A stretch of DNA of 64,000 nt, from assembly GCF_001952935.1 (NCBI RefSeq), contig NZ_CP018319.1:5910001-5974000 (forward strand), given 5' to 3'. Each line of letters begins with the position of its first letter. Positions within the stretch are counted from its first letter, which is position 1. The notes under the pieces were generated by a model, which was given only the letters and a program-made list of their open reading frames with translations, was not told the DNA's origin and did no database searches. This DNA comes from Pseudomonas frederiksbergensis. GTDB lineage: Bacteria > Pseudomonadota > Gammaproteobacteria > Pseudomonadales > Pseudomonadaceae. Position numbers and translations under genes: made by a program. Below are positions 40,762 to 49,882 of this stretch, piece after piece.

Positions 40762-41349
40762 TCAACTCAACACGTAGACCAGCGGAAACAGCACCACCCA
40801 GATCAGATCGACCATGTGCCAATACAACACGCCGGATTCAAACCCGCTGCGATTGTCGGCGTCGTACAGGCCACGGCGACAGCGCTCGGCCAGCCATCCG
40901 AGAATGACCATGCCGAGTACTACGTGGAGAAAATGAAACCCGGTGAGGATCCAGTAGAGCGTGAAAAAGGTGTTGTGCTCCATGCCCAGCCCCGAGGCGA
41001 GCAAGTGCCGGTATTCGGTGAGTTTCAACCCCACGTAGACACTGGCAACGAGCAACGCCATCAGCAGGAAGATGGCGCCGTGGCGGGATCGTGAGCGCCT
41101 GACCTGTTCCTGCGCCAGCGCAGCGAACAGGCCCGCGGTGAGCAGGCTCAGGGTCATCGCCAAGCCGGTTGAGGTGTTCAGCAACAGGCGGCTTTCACTG
41201 AACATCTGCGGCTTGAGCGCCTGGGTCGCGGCGAACACCAGGATCAGGATGGCGAACACCGACAGCTCGGCCAGAATGAAAAACCACATCGCCAGATCGC
41301 CCGGCAAGTGGCGACGCGAGACGCCCGTGGACTCAACCGAAGTGGACAT
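40762..41349 (-). CDS. norE: NorE, cytochrome c oxidase subunit III-like protein
   Basis: This 195-residue, five-helix membrane protein of the oxidase subunit III family has LPGDLAMWFFILAELSVF near the N-terminus and GFHFLHVVLGM and YWHMVDLIWVVLFPLVYV at the C-terminus. It is an accessory to NO reductase. The ATG at 41349 lies within the last bases of norQ, so translation is coupled. Confidence 0.88.
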   Translation of the reverse strand: MSTSVESTGVSRRHLPGDLAMWFFILAELSVFAILILVFAATQALKPQMFSESRLLLNTSTGLAMTLSLLTAGLFAALAQEQVRRSRSRHGAIFLLMALLVASVYVGLKLTEYRHLLASGLGMEHNTFFTLYWILTGFHFLHVVLGMVILGWLAERCRRGLYDADNRSGFESGVLYWHMVDLIWVVLFPLVYVLS

Positions 41350-42136
41350 CAACCACGTCCATCAGCGCGGCAACGGTCAGCGGATCATCGCTCAGCGGCT
41401 CGGCCAGGCAAGCCATGCAGGCCTCGCGCGGGCTCATGCCGGAGCCGATCATGCGCGCGGTAAAAATCAACAGCCGCGTTGAGGCAACCTCCTCCAGATC
41501 ATGCTGATCGAGCCGGCGCAGTGCCTGCCCCAGCCGCACCACTTGCGCCGCCAGCGCGCTGTCCACCTGTGCTTCCCGGGCCACGATGCGTTCCTCATCG
41601 GCCACCGGCGGATAGCCAAAGCGCATCGCCACGAAACGTTGGCGAGTGCTGGGCTTCATGCCTTTGAGCAAGTTCTGGTAGCCGGGGTTGTAAGACACCA
41701 CGAGCATGAAGGACGGCGGCGCCTTCAGCACTTCGCCGGTGCGTTCCAGGAACAACTCGCGACGATCATCAGCCAGTGGATGCAGTACGACCACGGTGTC
41801 CTGGCGCGCCTCGACCACTTCGTCGAGGTAACAGATGCCGCCTTCACGCACCGCCCGGGTCAGCGGTCCGTCCTGCCACCAGGTGCCCTGGGCACCGATC
41901 AGGTGACGGCCGATCAGGTCGGCCGCGCTCAGATCATCGTGGCAAGCCACGGTGTACAGCGGCAGTTTCAGCCGGTGGGCCATGTGCTGGACGAAACGGG
42001 TCTTGCCGCAGCCCGTCGGGCCTTTGATCAGCACCGGCATGCCGTGTCGCCAGGCTTGTTCGAACAGCGCCTCCTCATTATTCAGCGGTTGGTAGAAGGG
42101 TTCGGTCGGGTGTTCGCAAGACGGGGTACGGTCCAT
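41333..42136 (-). CDS. norQ: NorQ (NirQ), MoxR-type AAA+ ATPase
   Basis: This 267-residue AAA+ protein has Walker A GPTGCGKTRF, Walker B ICYLDEVVEARQD, and sensor residues in VVSYNPGYQNLLKGMKPSTRQRFV. It pairs with the VWA protein NorD to mature NO reductase, and in Pseudomonas also affects nitrite reductase (NirQ). It diverges from nirS, sharing a 199-base region with one Dnr box. First gene of norQEF. Confidence 0.92.
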   Translation of the reverse strand: MDRTPSCEHPTEPFYQPLNNEEALFEQAWRHGMPVLIKGPTGCGKTRFVQHMAHRLKLPLYTVACHDDLSAADLIGRHLIGAQGTWWQDGPLTRAVREGGICYLDEVVEARQDTVVVLHPLADDRRELFLERTGEVLKAPPSFMLVVSYNPGYQNLLKGMKPSTRQRFVAMRFGYPPVADEERIVAREAQVDSALAAQVVRLGQALRRLDQHDLEEVASTRLLIFTARMIGSGMSPREACMACLAEPLSDDPLTVAALMDVVDVHFG

Positions 42137-42217
42137 GGGCTGTCTGTTCCAAAAGCGGATTCAAGGAACACGCTACGGGCCCCTGCGACAACCTGGCAAG
42201 TGAGATGGCCGGCAAAC

Positions 42218-42231
42218 TTGATCGTCGTCAA
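42218..42231. promoter_or_regulatory. Dnr box between norQ and nirS
   Basis: TTGAT-CGTC-GTCAA matches the consensus at 9 of 10 half-site bases. It is centred about 111 bases before nirS and 88 before norQ, and could serve either or both. Confidence 0.8.
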
Positions 42232-42335
42232 GCGGACATTGGCCTGCTCGGGCATAGCCTTGCACGGCACTAAGAACCTGCGTTCTGCGCTGCCGTTTCA
42301 GCACATCGCAAAGGTCTTGCCTGAGGAGAAATGGA

Positions 42336-44024
42336 ATGCTGATCAGCAATAGAAAAACGTTTGCCCTGACCCTCGTCACATTGTGTTCGTCACTGGCCCT
42401 GGCGGTGAGCCATGCCGCCAGCGCTGAAGAGCCCGCCGCCGCGGCCGCCCCGCCCATGGTCAAAACCGTGGGTGCTCCCGACATGAGCCAGGCCGAGTTC
42501 GACTCGTCCAAGGAAATCTACTTCCAGCGTTGCGCAGGCTGCCACGGCGTGCTGCGCAAAGGGGCGACGGGAAAACCACTGACGCAAGACATCACCCAGT
42601 CTCGCGGGCAACCGTTCCTGGAGGCCTTGATTACCTACGGCTCGCCAGCGGGCATGCCGAACTGGGGGACGTCCAATGCGCTGACCAAGGATCAGATCAC
42701 GTCAATGGCCAAGTTCATTCAGCACGCGCCGCCGACGCCGCCGGAATGGGGCATGGCCGAGACGCTGAAAACCTGGAAGGTACTGGTCAAACCCGAGGAC
42801 CGCCCGAAGAAGCAGCTGAGCAAACTCAACCTGCCGAACCTGTTTTCGGTGACGTTGCGCGATGACGGCAAGATCGCCCTGATCGATGGGGACAGCAAGA
42901 AGATCGTCAAGCTGATCGAGACCGGTTACGCGGTGCACATCTCGCGGATCTCTGCCTCGGGTCGCTATCTGCTGGTGATTGGTCGAGACGCACGGATCGA
43001 CATGATCGACCTGTGGCCGCTCGAGCCGACCAAGGTCGCCGAAGTCAAAGTGGGCATCGAGGCGCGCTCGGTCGAGACCTCGAAGTTCAAGGGCTACGAA
43101 GACAAATACACCATCGCCGGTTCTTACTGGCCGCCGCAATTCACCATCATGGACGGCGAAACCCTGGAGCCGAAACAGATCGTTTCGACCCGCGGCATGA
43201 CCGTCGACAAGCAGGAATACCACCCCGAACCCCGGGTCGCGGCGATCATCGCCTCCCACGAATGGCCGGAGTTCATCGTCAACGTCAAGGAAACCGGCAA
43301 GGTCATGCTGGTCAATTACCAGGACATCAAAAACCTCACCGTCACCTACATCGACGCCGCGCCCTTCCTGCATGACGGTGGCTGGGACAGCACGCACCGC
43401 TACTTCATGACCGCCGCCAACAACTCCAACAAGGTCGCCGTGATCGACTCCAAGGAGCGCAAATTGACCGCGCTGGTGGACGTCGGCAAAACCCCTCACC
43501 CGGGTCGCGGCGCCAACTTCAACCACCCAACCTACGGCCCGGTCTGGGCCACCAGCCACCTGGGGGATGACGGTATCTCGCTGATCGGCACCGACCCGAC
43601 CAAACACCCGCAATACGCCTGGAAACAGGTCGGCTCACTCAAGGGCCAGGGCGGCGGATCGCTGTTTATCAAGACCCATCCCAAGTCTCGCCACCTGTAC
43701 GTCGACACCACCCTCAACCCGGACGCCAAGCTCAGCCAGTCGGTGGCGGTGTTCAACCTCGACAAACTCGACGCGGGCTACACCGTGCTGCCCATCGCCG
43801 AATACGCCGGCATCAAGCAAGGCGCCATGCGCGTGGTGCAGCCGGAATACAACAAGGCTGGCGATGAGGTCTGGTTCTCCGTGTGGAGCGGTCAGGCAGA
43901 GGAATCAGCGCTAGTAGTGATCGACGACAAAACACTGAAGCTCAAGTCAGTCATAAAGGACAAACGACTGATCACACCCACCGGCAAGTTCAACGTCTAC
44001 AACACCCAACATGACATCTATTGA
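42336..44024 (+). CDS. nirS: NirS, cytochrome cd1 nitrite reductase
   Basis: This 562-residue periplasmic enzyme reduces nitrite to NO. It has a signal peptide (cleavage near AASAEE), a cytochrome c domain with CAGCHG, and an eight-bladed d1-heme propeller. The two active-site histidines are in IIASHEWPEFIVNV and GGWDSTHRYFMTA. AGGAGAAATGGA precedes the ATG. It heads nirSMCFDLGHJEN. Expression should depend on Dnr through the box at 42218-42231. Confidence 0.97.
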   Translation: MLISNRKTFALTLVTLCSSLALAVSHAASAEEPAAAAAPPMVKTVGAPDMSQAEFDSSKEIYFQRCAGCHGVLRKGATGKPLTQDITQSRGQPFLEALITYGSPAGMPNWGTSNALTKDQITSMAKFIQHAPPTPPEWGMAETLKTWKVLVKPEDRPKKQLSKLNLPNLFSVTLRDDGKIALIDGDSKKIVKLIETGYAVHISRISASGRYLLVIGRDARIDMIDLWPLEPTKVAEVKVGIEARSVETSKFKGYEDKYTIAGSYWPPQFTIMDGETLEPKQIVSTRGMTVDKQEYHPEPRVAAIIASHEWPEFIVNVKETGKVMLVNYQDIKNLTVTYIDAAPFLHDGGWDSTHRYFMTAANNSNKVAVIDSKERKLTALVDVGKTPHPGRGANFNHPTYGPVWATSHLGDDGISLIGTDPTKHPQYAWKQVGSLKGQGGGSLFIKTHPKSRHLYVDTTLNPDAKLSQSVAVFNLDKLDAGYTVLPIAEYAGIKQGAMRVVQPEYNKAGDEVWFSVWSGQAEESALVVIDDKTLKLKSVIKDKRLITPTGKFNVYNTQHDIY

Positions 44025-44048
44025 GCTCCATCAATGCAAGGAAACACC

Positions 44049-44363
44049 ATGAAAAATACTCTGTTTTCACTGTTCGCCCTGACCGCTGCGCTGAGTGTGC
44101 AACCGGCCTTGGCCCAAGACGCGCAGGAGCTGTTCAAAAGCAAACCCTGCGCAGCCTGCCACTCCATCGACACCAAAATTGTCGGCCCGGCCCTCAAGGA
44201 AGTGGCGGCCAAGAACGCTGGCGTACCCGGGGCCGTGGACACCCTGGCCAGCCACATCAAGAACGGCACGCAAGGCAATTGGGGTCCGATGCCAATGCCG
44301 GCCAACCCGGTAACGGATGAAGAAGCAAAAATTCTCGCGACCTGGGTACTGACACTCAAATAA
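44049..44363 (+). CDS. nirM: NirM, cytochrome c551
   Basis: This 104-residue periplasmic cytochrome donates electrons to NirS (and NorC). It has a signal peptide (MKNTLFSLFALTAALSVQPALA), heme motif CAACH and the axial Met in GPMPMPANPV. AAGGAAACACC precedes the ATG at 44049. Length and sequence are those of Pseudomonas c551. Confidence 0.95.
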   Translation: MKNTLFSLFALTAALSVQPALAQDAQELFKSKPCAACHSIDTKIVGPALKEVAAKNAGVPGAVDTLASHIKNGTQGNWGPMPMPANPVTDEEAKILATWVLTLK

Positions 44364-44381
44364 CCGCCTGGAGGGCGTCTG

Positions 44382-44705
44382 ATGGTTTATCGACACGCTG
44401 TGATTCTGGCGGCCCTCCTCCTCATTTGCGCAACCGCGGTTGCGGCGCCGGACGCTCAGCGTCAGGCACAACTCGAACACCTGCTGACCCAGGACTGCGG
44501 CGCTTGCCATGGGCTGCACCTGACCGGCGGGCTGGGCCCCGAACTGACGCGCCCAGCGCTGGCCGGCAAGTCACGGGACAGCCTGATTGCCACCGTCACC
44601 CATGGCCGGCCCGGCACGGCGATGCCCGGTTGGGCGCCGTTGCTCAGCCCCGACGACATCCGTTGGCTGGTCGATCTTCTTCTCCAGGGAAATCCCGCAC
44701 CATGA
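44382..44705 (+). CDS. nirC: NirC, periplasmic cytochrome c for heme d1 biogenesis
   Basis: This 107-residue exported monoheme cytochrome has CGACHG and an axial Met in GTAMPGWAPLLS. In P. aeruginosa NirC can reduce NirS and has been linked to late heme d1 maturation. TGGAGGGC precedes the ATG. The stop overlaps nirF (ATGA). Confidence 0.92.
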   Translation: MVYRHAVILAALLLICATAVAAPDAQRQAQLEHLLTQDCGACHGLHLTGGLGPELTRPALAGKSRDSLIATVTHGRPGTAMPGWAPLLSPDDIRWLVDLLLQGNPAP

Positions 44706-45880
44706 TCCGTTCAATCCTGCTGTCAGCGGCGACCGGGCTGTTGTTGTCCGCTTGCGTTCAACCACCGTTGCGTGGCTCCGGCGACTTGGGCGTGGTGGTG
44801 GAGCGCGCCAGCGGTAGCGTGCAAATCATCGAAAGCGACACCCGCACCACGCTGGCCCGACTCGAGGGTTTCGGCGACCTGTCCCATGCCTCGGTGGTGT
44901 TCTCCCGTGACCAGCGCTACGCCTATGTGTTCGGGCGCGACGGCGGGTTAAGCAAAATCGATTTGCTGGCCCAACGTATCGACCACCGAGTCATTCAAGG
45001 CGGCAACAGCATTGGCGGCGCCATCAGTCAGGACGGCAAGTTGATCGCGGTGTCGAACTACGTGCCCGGCGGGGTCAAGGTGTTCGATGCCGACACCCTG
45101 CAACTGGTGGCCGATATTCCGGCCACGGCCCTGGCCGATGGCAGCAAGCGCTCGCGGGTGGTCGGCCTGGTCGACGCGCCGGGGCAACGTTTTGTGTTCA
45201 GCCTGTTCGATACCGGCGAGATCTGGACCGCCGATTTCAGTCAGGGCAGCACACCGCAGATCAGCCGTTTCACCGGTATTGGCTCGCAACCCTACGACGC
45301 CCTGATCACCCCGGATGGCCGCTATTACATGGCCGGGCTGTTCGGTGAAGACGGCATGGCCCAACTCGACCTCTGGCATCCAGAGCGCGGTGTGCAGCGC
45401 GTACTCGGCGACTACGGACGCGGCCAGGTGAAACTCCCGGTCTACAAAATGCCGCACCTGGAAGGCTGGGCCGTCGCCGATAACCAGGCCTTTGTGCCCG
45501 CCGTTGGCCAGCATCAGGTGTTGGTGATGGATTCACGCACCTGGCAGCAGACCGCGGTCATTCCGGTCGCCGGCCAACCGATATTCGTCACCTCGCGCCC
45601 GGACGGTCGGCAGCTGTGGGTCAATTTCGCCTACCCGGACAACGATCGGGTGCAGGTCATCGACACCGAAACCCATGCCGTGGTCGCGGATCTGAAGCCA
45701 GGGCCAGCGGTGCTGCACATGGAATTCACCGCACGCGGCGACCAGTTGTGGCTGTCGTTACGCGACGGCAATCAGGTTCAAGTCTGGGATCCGTACCGCC
45801 TGAAGCTGCTGAGCACCCTGCCAGCCTCCGCGCCGAGCGGCATCTTCTTCAGCAGTCGCGCGCAGAAAATGGGGTATTGA
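44702..45880 (+). CDS. nirF: NirF, heme d1 biosynthesis lipoprotein
   Basis: This 392-residue beta-propeller protein resembles the d1 domain of NirS. It has a lipobox (LLLSAC, Cys at about residue 18) for anchoring in the periplasm, and internal blades such as SHASVVFSRDQRYAYVFGRDGG. It acts in the last periplasmic steps of heme d1 synthesis, forming dihydro-d1 with NirN as partner. Start ATG at 44702 overlaps nirC. Confidence 0.93.
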   Translation: MIRSILLSAATGLLLSACVQPPLRGSGDLGVVVERASGSVQIIESDTRTTLARLEGFGDLSHASVVFSRDQRYAYVFGRDGGLSKIDLLAQRIDHRVIQGGNSIGGAISQDGKLIAVSNYVPGGVKVFDADTLQLVADIPATALADGSKRSRVVGLVDAPGQRFVFSLFDTGEIWTADFSQGSTPQISRFTGIGSQPYDALITPDGRYYMAGLFGEDGMAQLDLWHPERGVQRVLGDYGRGQVKLPVYKMPHLEGWAVADNQAFVPAVGQHQVLVMDSRTWQQTAVIPVAGQPIFVTSRPDGRQLWVNFAYPDNDRVQVIDTETHAVVADLKPGPAVLHMEFTARGDQLWLSLRDGNQVQVWDPYRLKLLSTLPASAPSGIFFSSRAQKMGY

Positions 45881-45881
45881 A

Positions 45882-46340
45882 ATGAACCTTGAACTGCTCA
45901 GCCGCCAACTCATCGAGCGCTTCCAGCACGGCATGCCGCTGTGCCCGTCACCGTACAAGGAGATGGCGCGGATTCTCGGTTGCCGCGAATCGCAAGTGAT
46001 GGCCTGCCTGGAAGAAATGGATCAGGCCGGCACCCTCTCACGCATCGGCCCGGTGTTCGAGCACAGCCGCGCCGGGGCCAGCACCCTCGCCGCCCTCGCC
46101 GTGCCCGCCGACCGCCTGCAACAGGTGGCCGATCGCGTCAGTCAGTACCCGGAGGTCAATCACAACTACGCACGGGAGCATTTCTACAACCTGTGGTTTG
46201 TGCTGACCGCCCCTGATCGCCAACACATCGACCGTGTGCTCAAGGAACTGGAGGACGACACCGGCCTCATGCCGCTGGACCTGCCGATGTTGACCGCTTA
46301 CCGCATCGACCTCGGTTTTGCCCTGGGAGAAAAATCATGA
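45882..46340 (+). CDS. nirD: NirD, siroheme decarboxylase subunit (Lrp/AsnC-like)
   Basis: This 152-residue protein has an Lrp-type winged helix at the N-terminus and a RAM-like C-terminal domain with conserved HNYAREHFYNLWFVL, whose His/Tyr are needed for siroheme decarboxylation in heme d1 synthesis. It works with NirL, G and H. It begins 1 base after nirF and overlaps nirL by 4 bases. Confidence 0.92.
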   Translation: MNLELLSRQLIERFQHGMPLCPSPYKEMARILGCRESQVMACLEEMDQAGTLSRIGPVFEHSRAGASTLAALAVPADRLQQVADRVSQYPEVNHNYAREHFYNLWFVLTAPDRQHIDRVLKELEDDTGLMPLDLPMLTAYRIDLGFALGEKS

Positions 46341-46852
46341 CGCCCGGATTGAGCCCCCAACAAGTGCTGGATCTGCGTCGGCACCTCGAAGGCGGATTAC
46401 CGTTGGTAGCGCGCCCGTATCAAGCCCTCGCCGAACGGATAAACACAGACGAAAACCAGGTGCTCGAACAAATGCGCCAGTGGAACGAGCAAGGGCTGTT
46501 TCGCCGTATCGGCCTGGTGCTGCACCATCGCGCGCTGGGCTTTACCGCCAACGCCATGCTGGTGCTGGATGTTCCTGATGCGCTGATCGACGAAGTCGGC
46601 CAGCGCCTGGGAAGAGCACCCGGCATCAACCTCTGCTATCAACGGCCACGGCGTTTGCCGCAGTGGCGGTACAACCTGTTTTGCATGGTGCACGGGCGTC
46701 GACGTGATCAGGTGGAGGCGCAGATTCAGGCGTTGCTGGAAGAGCATTTGCTGAGCGATTTGCCCCATCAATTGCTGTTCAGCACCCAGGTCTTCAAGCA
46801 GTGCGGCGGCCGCTTTGCGCCCTCGCGCACAGGAGCACCGACCCATGGATGA
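46337..46852 (+). CDS. nirL: NirL, siroheme decarboxylase subunit
   Basis: This 171-residue paralogue of NirD and NirH carries an N-terminal winged helix and CYQRPRRLPQWRYNLFCMVHG in the substrate region. It has more diverged catalytic residues than NirD/NirG, so it is the partner subunit. It overlaps nirD (ATGA) and nirG. Confidence 0.92.
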   Translation: MTPGLSPQQVLDLRRHLEGGLPLVARPYQALAERINTDENQVLEQMRQWNEQGLFRRIGLVLHHRALGFTANAMLVLDVPDALIDEVGQRLGRAPGINLCYQRPRRLPQWRYNLFCMVHGRRRDQVEAQIQALLEEHLLSDLPHQLLFSTQVFKQCGGRFAPSRTGAPTHG

Positions 46853-47288
46853 CCTCGACCGTCGGCTGATCAACCGCTTGCAACTGGGCCTGCCACTGGT
46901 GCGCCACCCTTGGCGCGCAGTGGCTGCCGAACTGGAGACCAGCAGCACTGAACTGCTCGGCCGACTGCATACCCTGCTCGATGACGGAATGCTCACGCGC
47001 TTCGGCCCGATGTTCGACATTGAACGACTGGGCGGCGCCTTCACCCTCGCCGCCCTGGCGGTGCCGGAAGAACGTTTCGACGAGGTCGCCGAGCAACTGC
47101 ATGACCTGCCTGAAGTGGCGCACAACTACCGACGCGAACACGCCTGGAACATGTGGTTCGTGCTCGCCTGCGCAACTGAACATGACCTGACCGAGACCCT
47201 GAACCACATCGAAACCCTGACTGGCTTGCCGCTGCTCAACCTGCCCAAAGAGGAGACTTACCATGTCGGTCTGTATTTCCCGGCCTGA
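46845..47288 (+). CDS. nirG: NirG, siroheme decarboxylase subunit
   Basis: This 147-residue NirD-type paralogue has HNYRREHAWNMWFVLA matching the His-bearing motif of NirD. The ATG at 46845 overlaps the nirL end by 8 bases. The protein ends in EETYHVGLYFPA, overlapping nirH by 26 bases. Confidence 0.92.
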   Translation: MDDLDRRLINRLQLGLPLVRHPWRAVAAELETSSTELLGRLHTLLDDGMLTRFGPMFDIERLGGAFTLAALAVPEERFDEVAEQLHDLPEVAHNYRREHAWNMWFVLACATEHDLTETLNHIETLTGLPLLNLPKEETYHVGLYFPA

Positions 47289-47766
47289 AGACACACTCGT
47301 CCAGCGCCTGATCGTGTTGACCCAGGCGGGTCTGCCTTTGCTGGAAGACCCGTGGGCGTGGCTCGCCGAACAGTTGGGGCTGAACATCGACGCCACCCTG
47401 GATCTGCTCAAGCGCTTGCAGGCCGAGGGCGCGATTCGGCGGATCGCCGCCGTGCCCAATCACTACCGCCTCGGCTATCGCCACAACGGCATGACGGTCT
47501 GGGATGTGCACGACACCGACATGCCGCGCCTCGGCGCGCTGATCGGCGCGCAACCTTTCGTCAGCCACTGCTATCGCCGTCCGCGCCGAACCGACTGGCG
47601 CTACAACCTGTTCGCCATGGTTCACGGCCGCAGCGGCGATGAAATCAACAATTACCGCGAGCACCTGCGCCACTTGCTGGGTGACGCTTGTGCGGCCGAC
47701 GAAATGCTGGTGAGCAGCCGCATCCTGAAAAAAACCGGCTTGCGCCTGCCGCCCGCTTCGCGCTGA
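47263..47766 (+). CDS. nirH: NirH, siroheme decarboxylase subunit
   Basis: This 167-residue NirL-type paralogue contains CYRRPRRTDWRYNLFAMVHG. AGAGGAGACTTACC inside nirG is a strong ribosome site for the ATG at 47263. With NirD, L and G it decarboxylates siroheme to didecarboxysiroheme. Confidence 0.92.
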   Translation: MSVCISRPEDTLVQRLIVLTQAGLPLLEDPWAWLAEQLGLNIDATLDLLKRLQAEGAIRRIAAVPNHYRLGYRHNGMTVWDVHDTDMPRLGALIGAQPFVSHCYRRPRRTDWRYNLFAMVHGRSGDEINNYREHLRHLLGDACAADEMLVSSRILKKTGLRLPPASR

Positions 47767-47793
47767 ACACGTTCCCGACTCAAGGAGAGTTGC

Positions 47794-48972
47794 ATGTTGA
47801 GGATCAGCCAATACCTGCGTGCGTTAGCCGGCCAGGCGTCTGCACCCAGGACCAGTCCACCGGGCAGCAATCGGGCGCCGGTGGTGATCTGGAACCTGCT
47901 CAGGCGCTGCAACCTGACCTGCAAACACTGCTACGCCACCTCGGCCGACAGTGTCTTTCGCGACGAACTGGATACGGCCGCCGCGCTGACCGTGATCGAC
48001 GATCTGCAAGATGCCGGGGTGAAGGTGTTGATTCTTTCCGGTGGCGAACCGCTGTTGCGCGAGGATCTGTTTGTGCTCAGCGCCTACGCCCGGACCAAGG
48101 GTTTCTTTGTAGCCCTGTCCACCAACGGCACATTGATCGATGAGCACAACATCGCGCAGGTCAGCGCGGCGAATTTCGACTACGTCGGGATCAGCATCGA
48201 TGGCCTGGAAGCGACCCATGACGCCTTCCGCCAACTCAAGGGCAGCTTCGCCCGTTCCATGCAGGCGATCCGGCTCTGTCGCGAACAAGGCATTCGGGTC
48301 GGGCTGCGCACCACCCTGACCCAGGAGAACCATGCGCAGCTGCCGCAACTGCTGGCGCTGATGCGCGAGTACGACGTGCAGAAATTCTATCTGTCGCACC
48401 TCAACTACAGCGGTCGCGGTAAACGCAGTCGCAAACTCGACGCGCACCAGCAGATGAGCCGCGAGGCCATGACGTTGATCTTTGAGCAGGCCTGGGAAGA
48501 CATCCAACAGGGGCGCGACAGCGATTTTGTCAGCGGCAACAACGATGCCGACGCCATTCTGCTGCTGCAATGGGCAGCCCTTCGTTTGCCCGAGCATTAC
48601 CCACGCCTGGAAAACATGCTCCGCGCCTGGGGTGGCAACGCCTCCGGCAGTGGCATCGCCAACATCGACAACACCGGCGAAGTGCACCCCGACACCTACT
48701 GGTGGCAGCACTCGGTGGGCAATGTCCGGCGCACGCCGTTCCGCACGTTGTGGCTGGATCAGCCGGATGCCCTGCTGTTGCGCCTGCGCGAGCATCCCCG
48801 CGCCGTTGGTGGTCGTTGCGCGCAATGCCGCTGGTTGCCCATCTGCAACGGCAACACCCGCACACGCGCCTGGGCCGAAGGAGATCTGTGGGGCCAGGAC
48901 CCCGGCTGCCACCTCAGCGATGACGAAATCGGCGTGCCGCCGGTGACGACCATCCCTTGCATCACTCATTGA
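47794..48972 (+). CDS. nirJ: NirJ, radical SAM enzyme of heme d1 synthesis
   Basis: This 392-residue enzyme carries the radical SAM cluster motif CNLTCKHCYATS and SGGEPLL. The C-terminal SPASM-like Cys set reads CAQCRWLPICNG. NirJ removes the propionate chains of didecarboxysiroheme to leave the keto groups. CAAGGAGAG precedes the ATG. All four Cys of the auxiliary region are seen. Confidence 0.95.
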   Translation: MLRISQYLRALAGQASAPRTSPPGSNRAPVVIWNLLRRCNLTCKHCYATSADSVFRDELDTAAALTVIDDLQDAGVKVLILSGGEPLLREDLFVLSAYARTKGFFVALSTNGTLIDEHNIAQVSAANFDYVGISIDGLEATHDAFRQLKGSFARSMQAIRLCREQGIRVGLRTTLTQENHAQLPQLLALMREYDVQKFYLSHLNYSGRGKRSRKLDAHQQMSREAMTLIFEQAWEDIQQGRDSDFVSGNNDADAILLLQWAALRLPEHYPRLENMLRAWGGNASGSGIANIDNTGEVHPDTYWWQHSVGNVRRTPFRTLWLDQPDALLLRLREHPRAVGGRCAQCRWLPICNGNTRTRAWAEGDLWGQDPGCHLSDDEIGVPPVTTIPCITH

Positions 48973-49042
48973 ATAGCCCGTCCGGCCAACCACCTGACAA
49001 AGGCTGGGGCCGGCCAACCTGATGAAGCACCAAGGACGTCCC

Positions 49043-49882
49043 ATGCCTCCATCGATTGCTATACCGGCCACACTTGAGTCCCCGTTCCGGCCGGGCGAAG
49101 TTGCCCTGGTCGGCGCCGGCCCCGGCGACCCACGCCTGCTGACCCTGCGCGCCTGGAGCCTGTTGATGCAGGCCGACGCCGTGGTGTACGACCGGCTGAT
49201 CAGCCCCGAATTGCTGACCTTGATCCCCCTGACCTGCGCCCGCCATTACGTGGGCAAGGCCAGCGGCTGCCACAGCCTGCCCCAAGACCAGATCAACGAA
49301 CTGCTCGCCGACCTCGCCGATCAAGGGCAGCGCGTGGTCCGGCTCAAGGGCGGCGACCCGTTCATTTTCGGTCGCGGTGCCGAAGAGCTGGAGTACTTGC
49401 TGCAACGCGGTGTTGATTGCCAGGTGGTGCCGGGCATTACCGCCGCTTCCGGCTGCAGCGCTTACGCGGGCATACCCTTGACTCACCGCGACCTGGTCAA
49501 CTCCTGCCGATTCATCACCGGTCATTTGCAACGCGATGGCGAGTTGTCGCTGCCCTGGAGCAGCCTCGCCGACAGTAGCCAGACCTTGGTGTTTTACATG
49601 GGCTTGTCAAACCTGGGGATCATCGCTCAACGCTTGATCGAAGCCGGGATGTCAGCCGATACGCCGGCGGCGCTGATCAGCAACGGCACGCGGCCCGACC
49701 AGCACGTCGCGCGAGGCAAGCTGCACCAATTGCCGACCCTGGCGCTGGATTGTCCACCGGGCATTCCGACACTGACGGTGATCGGCACCGTGGTCGATCT
49801 GTTCGCCGCAGAACAACTGGAATACCCGGCGCGGCTGTACCCGGCGCAAGCTCTGCAACGCCACGCCAAGGTGGCGATATGA
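49043..49882 (+). CDS. nirE: NirE, uroporphyrinogen-III C-methyltransferase
   Basis: This 279-residue SAM-dependent SUMT starts the heme d1 branch by methylating uroporphyrinogen III to precorrin-2. Signatures are LVGAGPGDPRLLTLRA, RLKGGDPFIFGRGAEE, VVPGITAASGCSAYAGIP and LTHRD. AAGGACG precedes the ATG at 49043; an in-frame ATG at 49022 has no ribosome site. The stop overlaps nirN (ATGA). Confidence 0.93.
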   Translation: MPPSIAIPATLESPFRPGEVALVGAGPGDPRLLTLRAWSLLMQADAVVYDRLISPELLTLIPLTCARHYVGKASGCHSLPQDQINELLADLADQGQRVVRLKGGDPFIFGRGAEELEYLLQRGVDCQVVPGITAASGCSAYAGIPLTHRDLVNSCRFITGHLQRDGELSLPWSSLADSSQTLVFYMGLSNLGIIAQRLIEAGMSADTPAALISNGTRPDQHVARGKLHQLPTLALDCPPGIPTLTVIGTVVDLFAAEQLEYPARLYPAQALQRHAKVAI

